Notes under the pieces: model-generated | What the model saw: the letters and a program-made list of their open reading frames with translations, nothing else | Databases searched by the model: none | Told to the model about the DNA's origin: nothing | Source of the DNA: CALVXC01 sp036636255 | Lineage (GTDB): Bacteria; Bacillota_I; Bacilli_A; RF39; UBA660 | Direction: 5' to 3' | DNA length: 13,895 bases | Assembly (NCBI GenBank): GCA_036636255.1 | Contig: JAVWOV010000023.1 | Span: 1-13,895 of the forward strand | Shown here: in pieces, positions 1 through 5,835 of the stretch | Position numbering within the stretch: the first letter of the stretch is position 1 | How the letters are laid out: each line of letters opens with the position of its first letter | Translations under genes and position numbers: made by a program

Positions 1-42
1 AAATAAAGGGTTAGGGAGCTTTTGCTTTCTAAAAACTGTCAA

Positions 43-58
43 AGTCGAGATTATATCA
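43..58 (-). promoter_or_regulatory. possible extended -10 promoter reading out of the left edge
   Basis: On the minus strand the complement of 50-58 reads TGATATAAT, a perfect extended -10 element (TGN then TATAAT). No good -35 lies 17 bases upstream, which extended -10 promoters do not strictly need. It lies just past the terminator of the comK transcript, so it could start the next leftward transcript. In so AT-rich a background chance matches are common, hence low confidence. Nothing else is recognisable in 1-79. Confidence 0.3.
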
Positions 59-79
59 CAAAACAAAGAATTATAATAT

Positions 80-108
80 AAAAAAACAGTAATATCTACT
101 GTTTTTTT
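80..108. terminator. bidirectional terminator after comK
   Basis: A perfect 12-bp inverted repeat (80-91 and 97-108) with a 5-base loop has the core ACAGTA/TACTGT, flanked by A7 on the left and T7 on the right. It therefore has the hairpin-plus-U-run form in both directions. It sits 9 bases after the comK stop codon. Confidence 0.75.
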
Positions 109-116
109 ATATTATT

Positions 117-569
117 TTATGATAATTTTCTTGATCTTAAAATCGATTCTAATCTTGTTGCTCTTAAAATTTGATTTTCTAAAGATTCATAAGATATATC
201 AATTTCTAAATCTTGACCATTATCAAAACAAACAACTGATATACGATTTTTTCTTTGATAATCTTTAACCGATTTTAAACAAATCCATGAACACTTATTA
301 AATCTTGGTGAACTAGTTGGAAAAAAAATTAATTCATTTGTTTCTTCAATAATAATTGGAGCTTTATAATTAAAACCAATTAAATTTTTTGTTCCTTCGT
401 GACGTCCAAGATATGAACTACCAAAAAAACGACAACTATTTTCAATAATTTTTGATACAGATTGATTAATAATAAAACTATCATTTTTTTCGATTATCTT
501 TGATGTATTCTCATCAATTGGAATGACTGCACAAGTCGATCTATTGATTTCATAAGATTCTTGCATCAT
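117..569 (-). CDS. comK: ComK-family competence transcription factor, short form
   Basis: ComK is the master activator of DNA-uptake (competence) genes in Bacillus and relatives; it binds paired AT-boxes in the minor groove. The 150-residue product resembles Bacillus subtilis ComK along its core: an ESYEIN start, then SKIIEKND, the SCRFFGSSYLGRHEGT block, a KAPII block, and near the end SYESLENQILRATRLESIL, matching the SFENQVYRT region. It stops there, about 40 residues before the end of the 192-residue B. subtilis protein, so the C-terminal tail that carries the FMLYPK MecA-binding motif is absent. The start is the first of two adjacent ATGs, 9 bases after a strong AAGGAGG (579-585). It lies downstream of dnaN on the same strand but has its own terminator-bounded unit and an elaborate upstream repeat array. 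Identity is from memory of the B. subtilis sequence; function in this organism is inferred. Confidence 0.9.
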   Translation of the reverse strand: MMQESYEINRSTCAVIPIDENTSKIIEKNDSFIINQSVSKIIENSCRFFGSSYLGRHEGTKNLIGFNYKAPIIIEETNELIFFPTSSPRFNKCSWICLKSVKDYQRKNRISVVCFDNGQDLEIDISYESLENQILRATRLESILRSRKLS

Positions 570-592
570 TTTATAACACCTCCTTACTAATA

Positions 593-669
593 TAATTCGA
601 CATAACTTGTCGAATTACCTCTCTTATACTATTTTTTTTTGTCGAATTATGTCGAATTATGTCAATTTT
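593..669 (-). promoter_or_regulatory. comK control region with a Spo0A-box-like array
   Basis: The 10-mer TGTCGAATTA occurs four times: inverted at 593-602, direct at 608-617, 640-649 and 650-659. A degenerate TGTCAATTTT follows at 660-669. The first two form a perfect 10-bp inverted repeat with a 5-base gap; the last three are head-to-tail with exact 10-base periodicity. TGTCGAA is the known Spo0A (0A) box, and tandem 0A boxes separated by 3 bases are a known Spo0A dimer site. On the comK strand, -10-like TAGTAT (626-631) or TATAAG (623-628) follows the tandem copies, with no well-spaced -35. The tandem copies would cover the -35 region and the inverted pair the start-site region. Binding by Spo0A is inference. 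Confidence 0.7.
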
Positions 670-689
670 TATAAAATAATACAAATAAT

Positions 690-739
690 TAACAAAAACA
701 ACACAAATTTTCAAATTTTTTGTGTTGTTTTAAAAAAAA
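690..739. terminator. bidirectional terminator after dnaN
   Basis: A perfect 13-bp inverted repeat (695-707 and 719-731, core AACAACACAAA/TTTGTGTTGTT) with an 11-base loop lies about 30 bases beyond the dnaN stop. On the minus strand the stem ends in a short T5 run; on the plus strand it is followed by A8. It separates the dnaA-dnaN transcript from comK. Confidence 0.7.
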
Positions 740-759
740 TAATTTTTCCGATTTTAATT

Positions 760-1881
760 TTAATATGTTCGTATTGGTAAAATTAATTGTATTAAACCAT
801 CATCATTAATATTTTTAATAATAATTGGTTGAACCTCTCCATTTAATAAAATTTCAATTTCTTCACATGATAAATAACGTAAACATTCTAACATATATTT
901 AGAACTAAAAGAAATTTTAATATCTTTTTTATTAATATTTTCAATATTAACTTCCTCTACAACATTTCCTATTTCAGGAATATTAGAAGATATTGTTAAT
1001 AAATTTTGATTTGTTTCTAATTTAATAGTATTTTTATCAGATTCATTAGTTAATAATGAAGCACGATCAATAGCCTGATAAAACGAATTCAATTTTACTT
1101 TTAAATTAATTTTAAAAGATTGTGGAATTAATTTATAAGTATCAGGATAAGTACCATTTATTAAACGAGACATAAATATAATATTTTTAAATTTAAAAAT
1201 TATTTTATTATTAAAAATATGTAATTCAACTTTTTCCTTTTCATCAAATAATAATTTATTTAATTCAATTATATTTTTACTAGGAATAATAACATTAATA
1301 CTTTCATAATATTTATCATCTAATTTAATTTTCTTTTTAGATAAACGATATGAATCAGTTGCCGTACATTCTAAACAATCATCAAAAATTTTTAAATTTA
1401 ACCCTGTTAAAATAGGTCTTGATTCCTGTGTAGAAGTAGCAAAAACAGTTTGATGAATTAAATTTTTTAAAATTTTGGTTGTTATATTAATTGGTTGTTT
1501 ATTTTCTTCTAAATCTATATTTGGATATTCTTCTACTCTATTACAATTTAATTTAAAAGTAGAATTTGATGATGAAATTGAAATTGAAGAATCAAATATT
1601 TCCTCAATAATAATAACTTCGTTAGGTAACTTTCGAATAATATCATATATATATCTTCCAGAAACTACAATATTACCACAATTAATACTTTCATTAATAT
1701 CTTTATTATCAATAAATGTTCTGATAGATATATCATTATTAGTACTAGTTAAATATAAACCTTTATTAGTTAACTCTAACTTTATACAATTTAAAATAGG
1801 TATTAAATTTTTGTTTGATATTCCTTTTATAACATAATTTAAATGTTCAATCAATATATTTTGATCAATTTTCATTTTCAT
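760..1881 (-). CDS. dnaN: DNA polymerase III beta subunit (sliding clamp)
   Basis: The beta clamp is a ring-shaped homodimer that tethers DNA polymerase III to DNA and serves as a docking platform for replication and repair proteins. The 373-residue length is typical. Family features seen are the MKMKIDQNILIEHL N-terminus, the first-domain ISNKNLIPILNCIKLE segment, the central STQESRPILTGLNL motif (TxxxxxRPILTG, start of domain 2), a TDSYRLS motif and a C-terminal QPIIIKN...LILPIRTY segment that forms the partner-peptide pocket. The start ATG follows AGGAG with a 7-base gap. It lies 122 bases downstream of dnaA on the same strand, the canonical dnaA-dnaN order. It is followed not by yaaA/recF but by a terminator and comK. 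Confidence 0.97.
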   Translation of the reverse strand: MKMKIDQNILIEHLNYVIKGISNKNLIPILNCIKLELTNKGLYLTSTNNDISIRTFIDNKDINESINCGNIVVSGRYIYDIIRKLPNEVIIIEEIFDSSISISSSNSTFKLNCNRVEEYPNIDLEENKQPINITTKILKNLIHQTVFATSTQESRPILTGLNLKIFDDCLECTATDSYRLSKKKIKLDDKYYESINVIIPSKNIIELNKLLFDEKEKVELHIFNNKIIFKFKNIIFMSRLINGTYPDTYKLIPQSFKINLKVKLNSFYQAIDRASLLTNESDKNTIKLETNQNLLTISSNIPEIGNVVEEVNIENINKKDIKISFSSKYMLECLRYLSCEEIEILLNGEVQPIIIKNINDDGLIQLILPIRTY

Positions 1882-1905
1882 AATTTTTCTCCTATATTCT
1901 ATATT

Positions 1906-1929
1906 TTATTAATAGTATTATTATTATTA
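1906..1929 (-). other. DnaA-trio-like unwinding element of oriC
   Basis: Read on the minus strand, a DnaA-box-like TTATCAACA (1940-1948) is followed by a 10-base spacer CTTTCTACGC. Eight consecutive trinucleotides beginning TA then follow: TAA x4, TAC, TAT, TAA x2. The known Bacillus basal unwinding system is a DnaA box, a short GC-richer spacer and repeating 5'-TA(G/A) trios on which DnaA forms a filament, located between dnaA and dnaN. The layout here is the same. Assignment as the melting site is inference from this architecture. Confidence 0.6.
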
Positions 1930-1939
1930 GCGTAGAAAG

Positions 1940-1948
1940 TGTTGATAA
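1940..1948 (-). other. DnaA box next to the trio element
   Basis: The minus strand reads TTATCAACA, one mismatch from the consensus TTATCCACA. Its position directly before the spacer and TA-trios is where the box that loads DnaA onto the unwinding element would be expected. Confidence 0.55.
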
Positions 1949-1992
1949 CCTCTTATTTGGTATAAAAAACAATGAAATATTCAAAAATAACA

Positions 1993-2001
1993 TGTGGAAA
2001 A
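1993..2001 (+). other. DnaA box between dnaA and dnaN
   Basis: TGTGGAAAA (reverse complement TTTTCCACA) differs from consensus TGTGGATAA by one base. The same 9-mer occurs twice upstream of dnaA, so TTTTCCACA may be this organism's preferred form. It lies 3 bases from the dnaA stop codon. Confidence 0.6.
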
Positions 2002-2003
2002 CT

Positions 2004-3353
2004 TTATTCTAATTCACTTATTAATTTTTCCACCTCTATCTTAAATAAATTATCATTAATAATTTCTTTTTTTATTTTATCAACAGAATGCATTACTGTT
2101 GTATGATCTTTACCACCAAATTCTAAACCTATTTTAGGTAGAGATTCTTCTAAATGAGTACGACAAATATACATTCCAACTTGCCGTGGCACAGATATTC
2201 TTGCCATCCTCTTCTTACTTTTAAGATCTTCAATACTAACATTATAATGATTAGAAATAATAGCCATAACTTGTTGAATTTTATTTTTAGCACATATAGT
2301 TTTAACAAAATAATCTTTTAATGCCTCAGTTGCTAAATTATAATTAATATCTGAACCATTCATTATTGTCGCATATGCAAGAACTCTAGTAATAGCACCT
2401 TCTAATTTTCTTATATCACTAGTACAATTACTAGCAATGTATTCTTTAACATCATCAGGAAAAACAATAGAAATATTATGCTCTTCAATTTTTTTTTCAA
2501 TAATATCCATTCGTAATTTAAAATCTGGAGGAAAAATATCAATAGTTAATCCCCAATTAAACCTTGTTCTTAATCGTTCTTCTAATTTTTTTAAATCATC
2601 AGGAGATCGATCAGATGAAATAATTATTTGTTTATTTTTCTGATGTAATTCATTAAATGTATTAAAAAATTCCTGTTGAGTAGTATTAGCTATCTCTAAA
2701 TATTGAATATCATCTATCATTAAAACATCAATACTACGATACTTATTTTTGAAATTATCAATTATTTCAAAATTATTTTCTTTATTTCTTTTATAAATTT
2801 GTAAAAAATCATTAACAAATTTTTCACTAGTAACATATAAAACTTTTTTATTACAATTTTTAGTAATATAATTACCAATAGCCTGCATTAAATGTGTTTT
2901 ACCTAATCCACTTTTACTATATATAAATAAAGGATTATACATAGTACCTGGTTTTTCCGCCACCGCCAGTGCTGTTGCTTTAGCAAATTTATTACTTTTT
3001 CCTACAATAAAATTATCAAAAGTGTATCGAGAATCCAAATTACTTTCAAATGATGAATTAGAAGGAACACCAATCAAATCAGAATCAACATTAATATTAC
3101 TATTTAATTCTTCTTCAATAACATATTCAAATTTAAAATTAGTTCCGGTAATATCAGTAAAAACTTCTTCAATTAGATCATTATAATTTTCTTTTAAATG
3201 TTTTTTATGAACATGCATTGGTACTAAAATTTTTGCTGTATCATCTTTTAATTCAATTAATTTACTATCAAGAAACCAAGTTTCATATAACATAGGTGAT
3301 AATATTTCTTGAATTTTATTAAGAAACTGTTTCCATATTGTATTTGTATCCAT
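2004..3353 (-). CDS. dnaA: Chromosomal replication initiator protein DnaA
   Basis: DnaA is the AAA+ ATPase that binds DnaA boxes, melts oriC and loads the replicative helicase. The 449-residue protein has the four-domain layout: an N-terminal helicase/regulator-binding domain (TIWKQFLNKIQEILSP...YETWF); a short linker; an AAA+ core starting at SRYTFDNFIVGKSNKFA with Walker A SKSGLGKTHLMQA and Walker B DVLMIDDIQYL; and C-terminal domain IV with the DNA-binding signature GGKDHTTVMHSVDKI. The first Gly of the usual GGVGLGKT P-loop is Ser here. The start is supported by the N-terminal alignment; upstream there is only GTGAT, complementary to the distal part of the anti-Shine-Dalgarno, so initiation may be weak. 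It is divergent from rpmH and flanked on both sides by DnaA boxes, which suggests autoregulation. Confidence 0.98.
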   Translation of the reverse strand: MDTNTIWKQFLNKIQEILSPMLYETWFLDSKLIELKDDTAKILVPMHVHKKHLKENYNDLIEEVFTDITGTNFKFEYVIEEELNSNINVDSDLIGVPSNSSFESNLDSRYTFDNFIVGKSNKFAKATALAVAEKPGTMYNPLFIYSKSGLGKTHLMQAIGNYITKNCNKKVLYVTSEKFVNDFLQIYKRNKENNFEIIDNFKNKYRSIDVLMIDDIQYLEIANTTQQEFFNTFNELHQKNKQIIISSDRSPDDLKKLEERLRTRFNWGLTIDIFPPDFKLRMDIIEKKIEEHNISIVFPDDVKEYIASNCTSDIRKLEGAITRVLAYATIMNGSDINYNLATEALKDYFVKTICAKNKIQQVMAIISNHYNVSIEDLKSKKRMARISVPRQVGMYICRTHLEESLPKIGLEFGGKDHTTVMHSVDKIKKEIINDNLFKIEVEKLISELE

Positions 3354-3491
3354 AAATCACATATAATCTAAATACGATAATAAATTTCCATTTAGATTCC
3401 TTTCTAATTAATTTTACTTAATATTCATTTCATTCATATATTTATATTTTACATCATTTTTAAATAAATTAAAAGGTTAAAAGTGTAATTA

Positions 3492-3500
3492 TGTGGAAAA
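3492..3500 (+). other. DnaA box
   Basis: TGTGGAAAA, one mismatch to TGTGGATAA, extended to TTATGTGGAAAA. It is the left arm of a 12-bp inverted repeat with the box at 3529-3537. Confidence 0.65.
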
Positions 3501-3510
3501 AACATAAAAA

Positions 3511-3527
3511 ATAAATAAATAAATAAA
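3511..3527. repeat. ATAA tetranucleotide repeat between the two DnaA boxes
   Basis: Four tandem ATAA units plus one A, preceded by A5. There are no G or C bases in the tract, so it should melt easily, and it lies exactly between two inverted DnaA boxes. Confidence 0.7.
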
Positions 3528-3528
3528 G

Positions 3529-3537
3529 TTTTCCACA
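3529..3537 (+). other. DnaA box
   Basis: TTTTCCACA, one mismatch to TTATCCACA and the exact inverse of the box at 3492-3500. It is followed by TAA, which extends the match to 12 bp. Confidence 0.65.
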
Positions 3538-3619
3538 TAAAAGTGGGAAACTTAAATTATCATATTATTTAATATAAAGGAAGAAATTAAAAAAAAATTA
3601 AAAAAAAGTATTAAAATAT

Positions 3620-3648
3620 TTGACAAATATTATAAATATATATATAAT
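3620..3648 (+). promoter_or_regulatory. consensus sigma-A promoter for rpmH
   Basis: TTGACA at 3620-3625 and TATAAT at 3643-3648 are separated by exactly 17 bases, a perfect match to the housekeeping consensus. Transcription would start about 3655, giving a leader of roughly 35 bases before the rpmH ribosome-binding site AGGAGGT (3674-3680). Confidence 0.9.
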
Positions 3649-3688
3649 TATTTCAGCTGATTAAATTAAATTCAGGAGGTGTTTAATA

Positions 3689-3811
3689 ATGAAGAGAACT
3701 TTTCAACCAAATAATCGAAAAAAAAGCAAAAAACATGGTTTCTTTGCTCGTATGAAAACTAATATCATAGCAAGAAGAAGAAAAAAAGGACGTAAAGTAT
3801 TATCACATTAA
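3689..3811 (+). CDS. rpmH: 50S ribosomal protein L34
   Basis: L34 is a small basic protein of the large ribosomal subunit. The 40-codon product begins MKRTFQPNNRKKSKKHGF and ends ARRRKKGRKVLSH, both highly conserved. The ATG follows AGGAGGT with an 8-base gap and a perfect consensus promoter lies upstream. It is shorter than the usual 44 residues: relative to B. subtilis about four residues are missing between FARM and ARRR, where the family has a KNGR-type segment. The reading frame is intact, so this looks like a genuine internal deletion. It is divergent from dnaA across oriC and leads into rnpA, the standard order. Confidence 0.95.
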   Translation: MKRTFQPNNRKKSKKHGFFARMKTNIIARRRKKGRKVLSH

Positions 3812-3815
3812 ATAT

Positions 3816-3839
3816 CATCACCAAACGTGATGTTTTTTT
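3816..3839 (+). terminator. terminator/attenuator between rpmH and rnpA
   Basis: Stem CATCAC (3816-3821) and GTGATG (3827-3832) with a 5-base loop, followed directly by T7. The stem is only 6 bp, so partial read-through into rnpA is plausible; this would give more L34 than RNase P protein. Confidence 0.65.
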
Positions 3840-3856
3840 AATAAAGGATGAGGATA

Positions 3857-4201
3857 ATGAAAAAAATAAATATATTAAAAAAAAATACTGATTTTAATCG
3901 AATTATTAATACTAAAAAAGCATTTAAAAGTAAAAATTATATCATTTATCTTGAAAAAATAAAAGATGAAACATATTATTTTGGCTTTTCAGTAGGTAAA
4001 AAAATTGGTAATGCTGTTGCTAGAAATAAAATAAAACGACAATTAAAAAATATAATCGATAAAAAAAATTATAAGAATGGATTTAATTGTATTATAATAG
4101 TAAAAAAAGGAATTTTAACTCAATCATTTATTGAAAAAGAAGACGAATTATTAAAAAATTTAAAAAAATTAAAAATAATAAAGGAGAAAAACAATGCATA
4201 A
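3857..4201 (+). CDS. rnpA: Ribonuclease P protein component
   Basis: RnpA is the protein cofactor of RNase P, the ribozyme that removes tRNA 5' leaders. The 114-residue basic protein begins MKKINILKKNTDFNRII and contains FSVGKKIGNAVARNKIKRQLK, which carries the RNxxKR signature of the family. This ATG was chosen because AAAGG (3843-3847) lies 9 bases upstream; an in-frame ATG at 3848 would add three residues but abuts the AAAGG. The gene lies just after the short terminator following rpmH, and its last 8 bases overlap the start of yidC, indicating coupled translation. Confidence 0.93.
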   Translation: MKKINILKKNTDFNRIINTKKAFKSKNYIIYLEKIKDETYYFGFSVGKKIGNAVARNKIKRQLKNIIDKKNYKNGFNCIIIVKKGILTQSFIEKEDELLKNLKKLKIIKEKNNA

Positions 4202-5129
4202 AAAAATTATCAAAATAGGTTTGATTTTAGTTTTAATCATCACATTAACAGGTTGTACAAAATTTTTAAAAGATAATGAAAATAAACCGGTTATAAATGA
4301 ATTAACTGGTCAAAGGTTAACAGAAAACATCTTATGTCAACCAGTTCAAAAAGATGTGATAAAATTATATAAAAAAAGTGATTACAAAATTAATGAATTA
4401 CCACAATGTGATGATATGAAAATATTAGATGGTGGTTATGAAGGAATATGGACAACAATCTTTGTAAAACCATTAGCATGGATAATAATCCAATTAGGAA
4501 CATTTGTTAAAAATTATGGATTAGCAATAATAATAATAACATTATTAATTAGAATTATTTTATTACCAATAACTAAAAAAACAGCTTTACAATCAGAAAA
4601 TATGAAAGCAGCAAAACCAGAATTAGATAAATTAGAAAAAAAATATCGTGGTAAAAACGATCAACAACACAATCAACAAAAAGCCCAAGATATGATGATG
4701 ATATATAAAAAATATAAAATAAGTCCCGTATCAGGCTGCTTATTTGCTATAATTCAAATTCCACTTTTTTTTGCATTTTATGAATCACTAAATAGATTAC
4801 CTGCTGTTTTTGAAGAAACTTTTATAGGTTTTCAATTAGGTACTAGTCCGTGGATAGGAATAAGTGGTGGACATTATCAATATTTAATAATTGTTATATT
4901 GGTTATAGGAGCTACATATTTATCATTTAAATTAAATGGAGCTTCAACCGGAACAGCAGAACAAGAAAAACAAATGAAATTAATGATGAACATGATGACC
5001 ATCTTCATATCAATAGCATCATTTACTATTTCAACCGGAATTGCAATTTATTGGATAGTTAATAGTACATTTACTATTATTCAAAATTTAATTGTCAAAA
5101 GGAGAAAGAAAAATGCTGAAAGTTTATAA
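4194..5129 (+). CDS. yidC: YidC/Oxa1/SpoIIIJ-family membrane protein insertase
   Basis: YidC inserts membrane proteins into the cytoplasmic membrane alone or with SecYEG. The 311-residue protein has a lipoprotein signal peptide with lipobox LTGC (Cys21 would be lipidated), an extracytoplasmic segment (about 22-85), and five hydrophobic segments at about 88-103, 106-126, 178-198, 229-246 and 266-295. Arg120 in LLIRIILLP corresponds to the conserved groove arginine of Gram-positive YidC. The cytoplasmic hairpin (about 130-176) is charged, as in the family. The start follows AAGGAG with a 7-base gap and overlaps the rnpA stop. The extracytoplasmic segment has two cysteines (48 and 72). The basic C-terminal tail overlaps the ribosome-binding site of jag. 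Confidence 0.95.
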   Translation: MHKKIIKIGLILVLIITLTGCTKFLKDNENKPVINELTGQRLTENILCQPVQKDVIKLYKKSDYKINELPQCDDMKILDGGYEGIWTTIFVKPLAWIIIQLGTFVKNYGLAIIIITLLIRIILLPITKKTALQSENMKAAKPELDKLEKKYRGKNDQQHNQQKAQDMMMIYKKYKISPVSGCLFAIIQIPLFFAFYESLNRLPAVFEETFIGFQLGTSPWIGISGGHYQYLIIVILVIGATYLSFKLNGASTGTAEQEKQMKLMMNMMTIFISIASFTISTGIAIYWIVNSTFTIIQNLIVKRRKKNAESL

Positions 5130-5730
5130 TTTAAAAGGTAAAAACGAATCAGAAATAATTAATAAATTCTTATTACAAGAAAATATTAAAAACAAAGATA
5201 TTTATATTATTCCAAAAGAAATAGAAACTAAATTATTTAGTCCAAAAAAATACTTTGTTGATGTAGTTGTAAAAAAAGAAATATATAATTTTATTAAAGA
5301 ATATTTTCAAAAAATAGCTGAATTAATGAAAATTCAAATAACCGTTGAGATAAACGAAGACAAAGATATATGTAATGTAAGATTAATAACAGATAATAGC
5401 GCTATATTAATTGGAAAAGAAGGAAAAAATTTAGATGCTATGCAAATATTATTACGTCAATCAATACATAATCAAACGGGATTAAAATTAAAAATTATTT
5501 TAGATTCAGCAAACTATAAAGTAAATAAAAATAGAAATATTGAAATGACAATTAAAAAAATAGCAGAAGAAATTATAAAAACTAAACTTGATGTTAAATT
5601 AGACCCAATGACATCTTATGAAAGAAGATTAGTTCATAATGTTATTAATAAATTTTCTGATTTAACTACAGAAAGCATAGGAGAAACACCAAATAGATAT
5701 ATCATTATAAAATATAAAGACCAATTATAA
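5113..5730 (+). CDS. jag: Jag/KhpB RNA-binding protein (Jag-N, KH and R3H domains)
   Basis: Jag (KhpB) is a cytoplasmic single-stranded nucleic-acid-binding protein linked to cell elongation and division in Firmicutes. The 205-residue product has an N-terminal Jag-N domain (about 1-50), a KH domain with the GxxG loop in IGKEGKNLDAMQ, and a C-terminal R3H domain with the RxxxH motif in YERRLVHNVI. The ATG at 5113 is preferred: AAGGAG (5099-5104) lies 8 bases before it, while the frame opens further upstream only at a TTG at 5092 with no proper ribosome-binding site. The start is inside the end of the yidC region (17-base overlap). It is the last gene of the rnpA-yidC-jag unit; no strong terminator follows. 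Confidence 0.93.
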   Translation: MLKVYNLKGKNESEIINKFLLQENIKNKDIYIIPKEIETKLFSPKKYFVDVVVKKEIYNFIKEYFQKIAELMKIQITVEINEDKDICNVRLITDNSAILIGKEGKNLDAMQILLRQSIHNQTGLKLKIILDSANYKVNKNRNIEMTIKKIAEEIIKTKLDVKLDPMTSYERRLVHNVINKFSDLTTESIGETPNRYIIIKYKDQL

Positions 5731-5807
5731 TGTGCCAAGAGAAAAATAATAAAAATTTATGAAATAGTATGAAAATGTATTTTTATTAAATTATTCCACG
5801 ACACAAA

Positions 5808-5821
5808 ACACCTAAAGGTGT
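5808..5821. repeat. small hairpin at the 3' end of the IS110 remnant
   Basis: ACACC (5808-5812), loop TAAA, GGTGT (5817-5821). It lies 15 bases beyond the transposase stop codon and is followed on the minus strand by a short T run, so it may be a weak terminator or part of the old element end. Confidence 0.35.
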
Positions 5822-5835
5822 AAAATTTATAGTGG

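Larger units (their letters stand above)
3354..3560. other. oriC, upstream half (rpmH-dnaA gap)
   Basis: This gene-free AT-rich region between divergent dnaA and rpmH holds two perfect TTTTCCACA-type DnaA boxes facing each other (3492-3500 and 3529-3537). They lie within a 12-bp inverted repeat (3489-3500 and 3529-3540) around an A/T-only tract with four ATAA repeats (3511-3526). A weaker GTGGGAAAC lies at 3543-3551. Another 9-bp inverted repeat (3365-3373 and 3390-3398) falls in the dnaA leader. With the dnaA-dnaN gap this gives a bipartite origin of the B. subtilis type. No clear dnaA promoter could be assigned. Confidence 0.75.

Noticed and set aside
732..749. AAAA-N5-TTTT ComK-box-like match between dnaN and comK
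   Set aside because: The match is inside A and T homopolymer runs and is expected by chance in such AT-rich DNA.
1475..1837. Plus-strand open reading frame of 120 codons
   Set aside because: It is the antisense shadow of dnaN, with no ribosome-binding site and low-complexity Ile/Leu/Ser content.
5747..5788. 10-bp inverted repeat TAATAAAAAT/ATTTTTATTA after jag
   Set aside because: Entirely A/T with a 22-base loop; too weak to call a terminator in this background.
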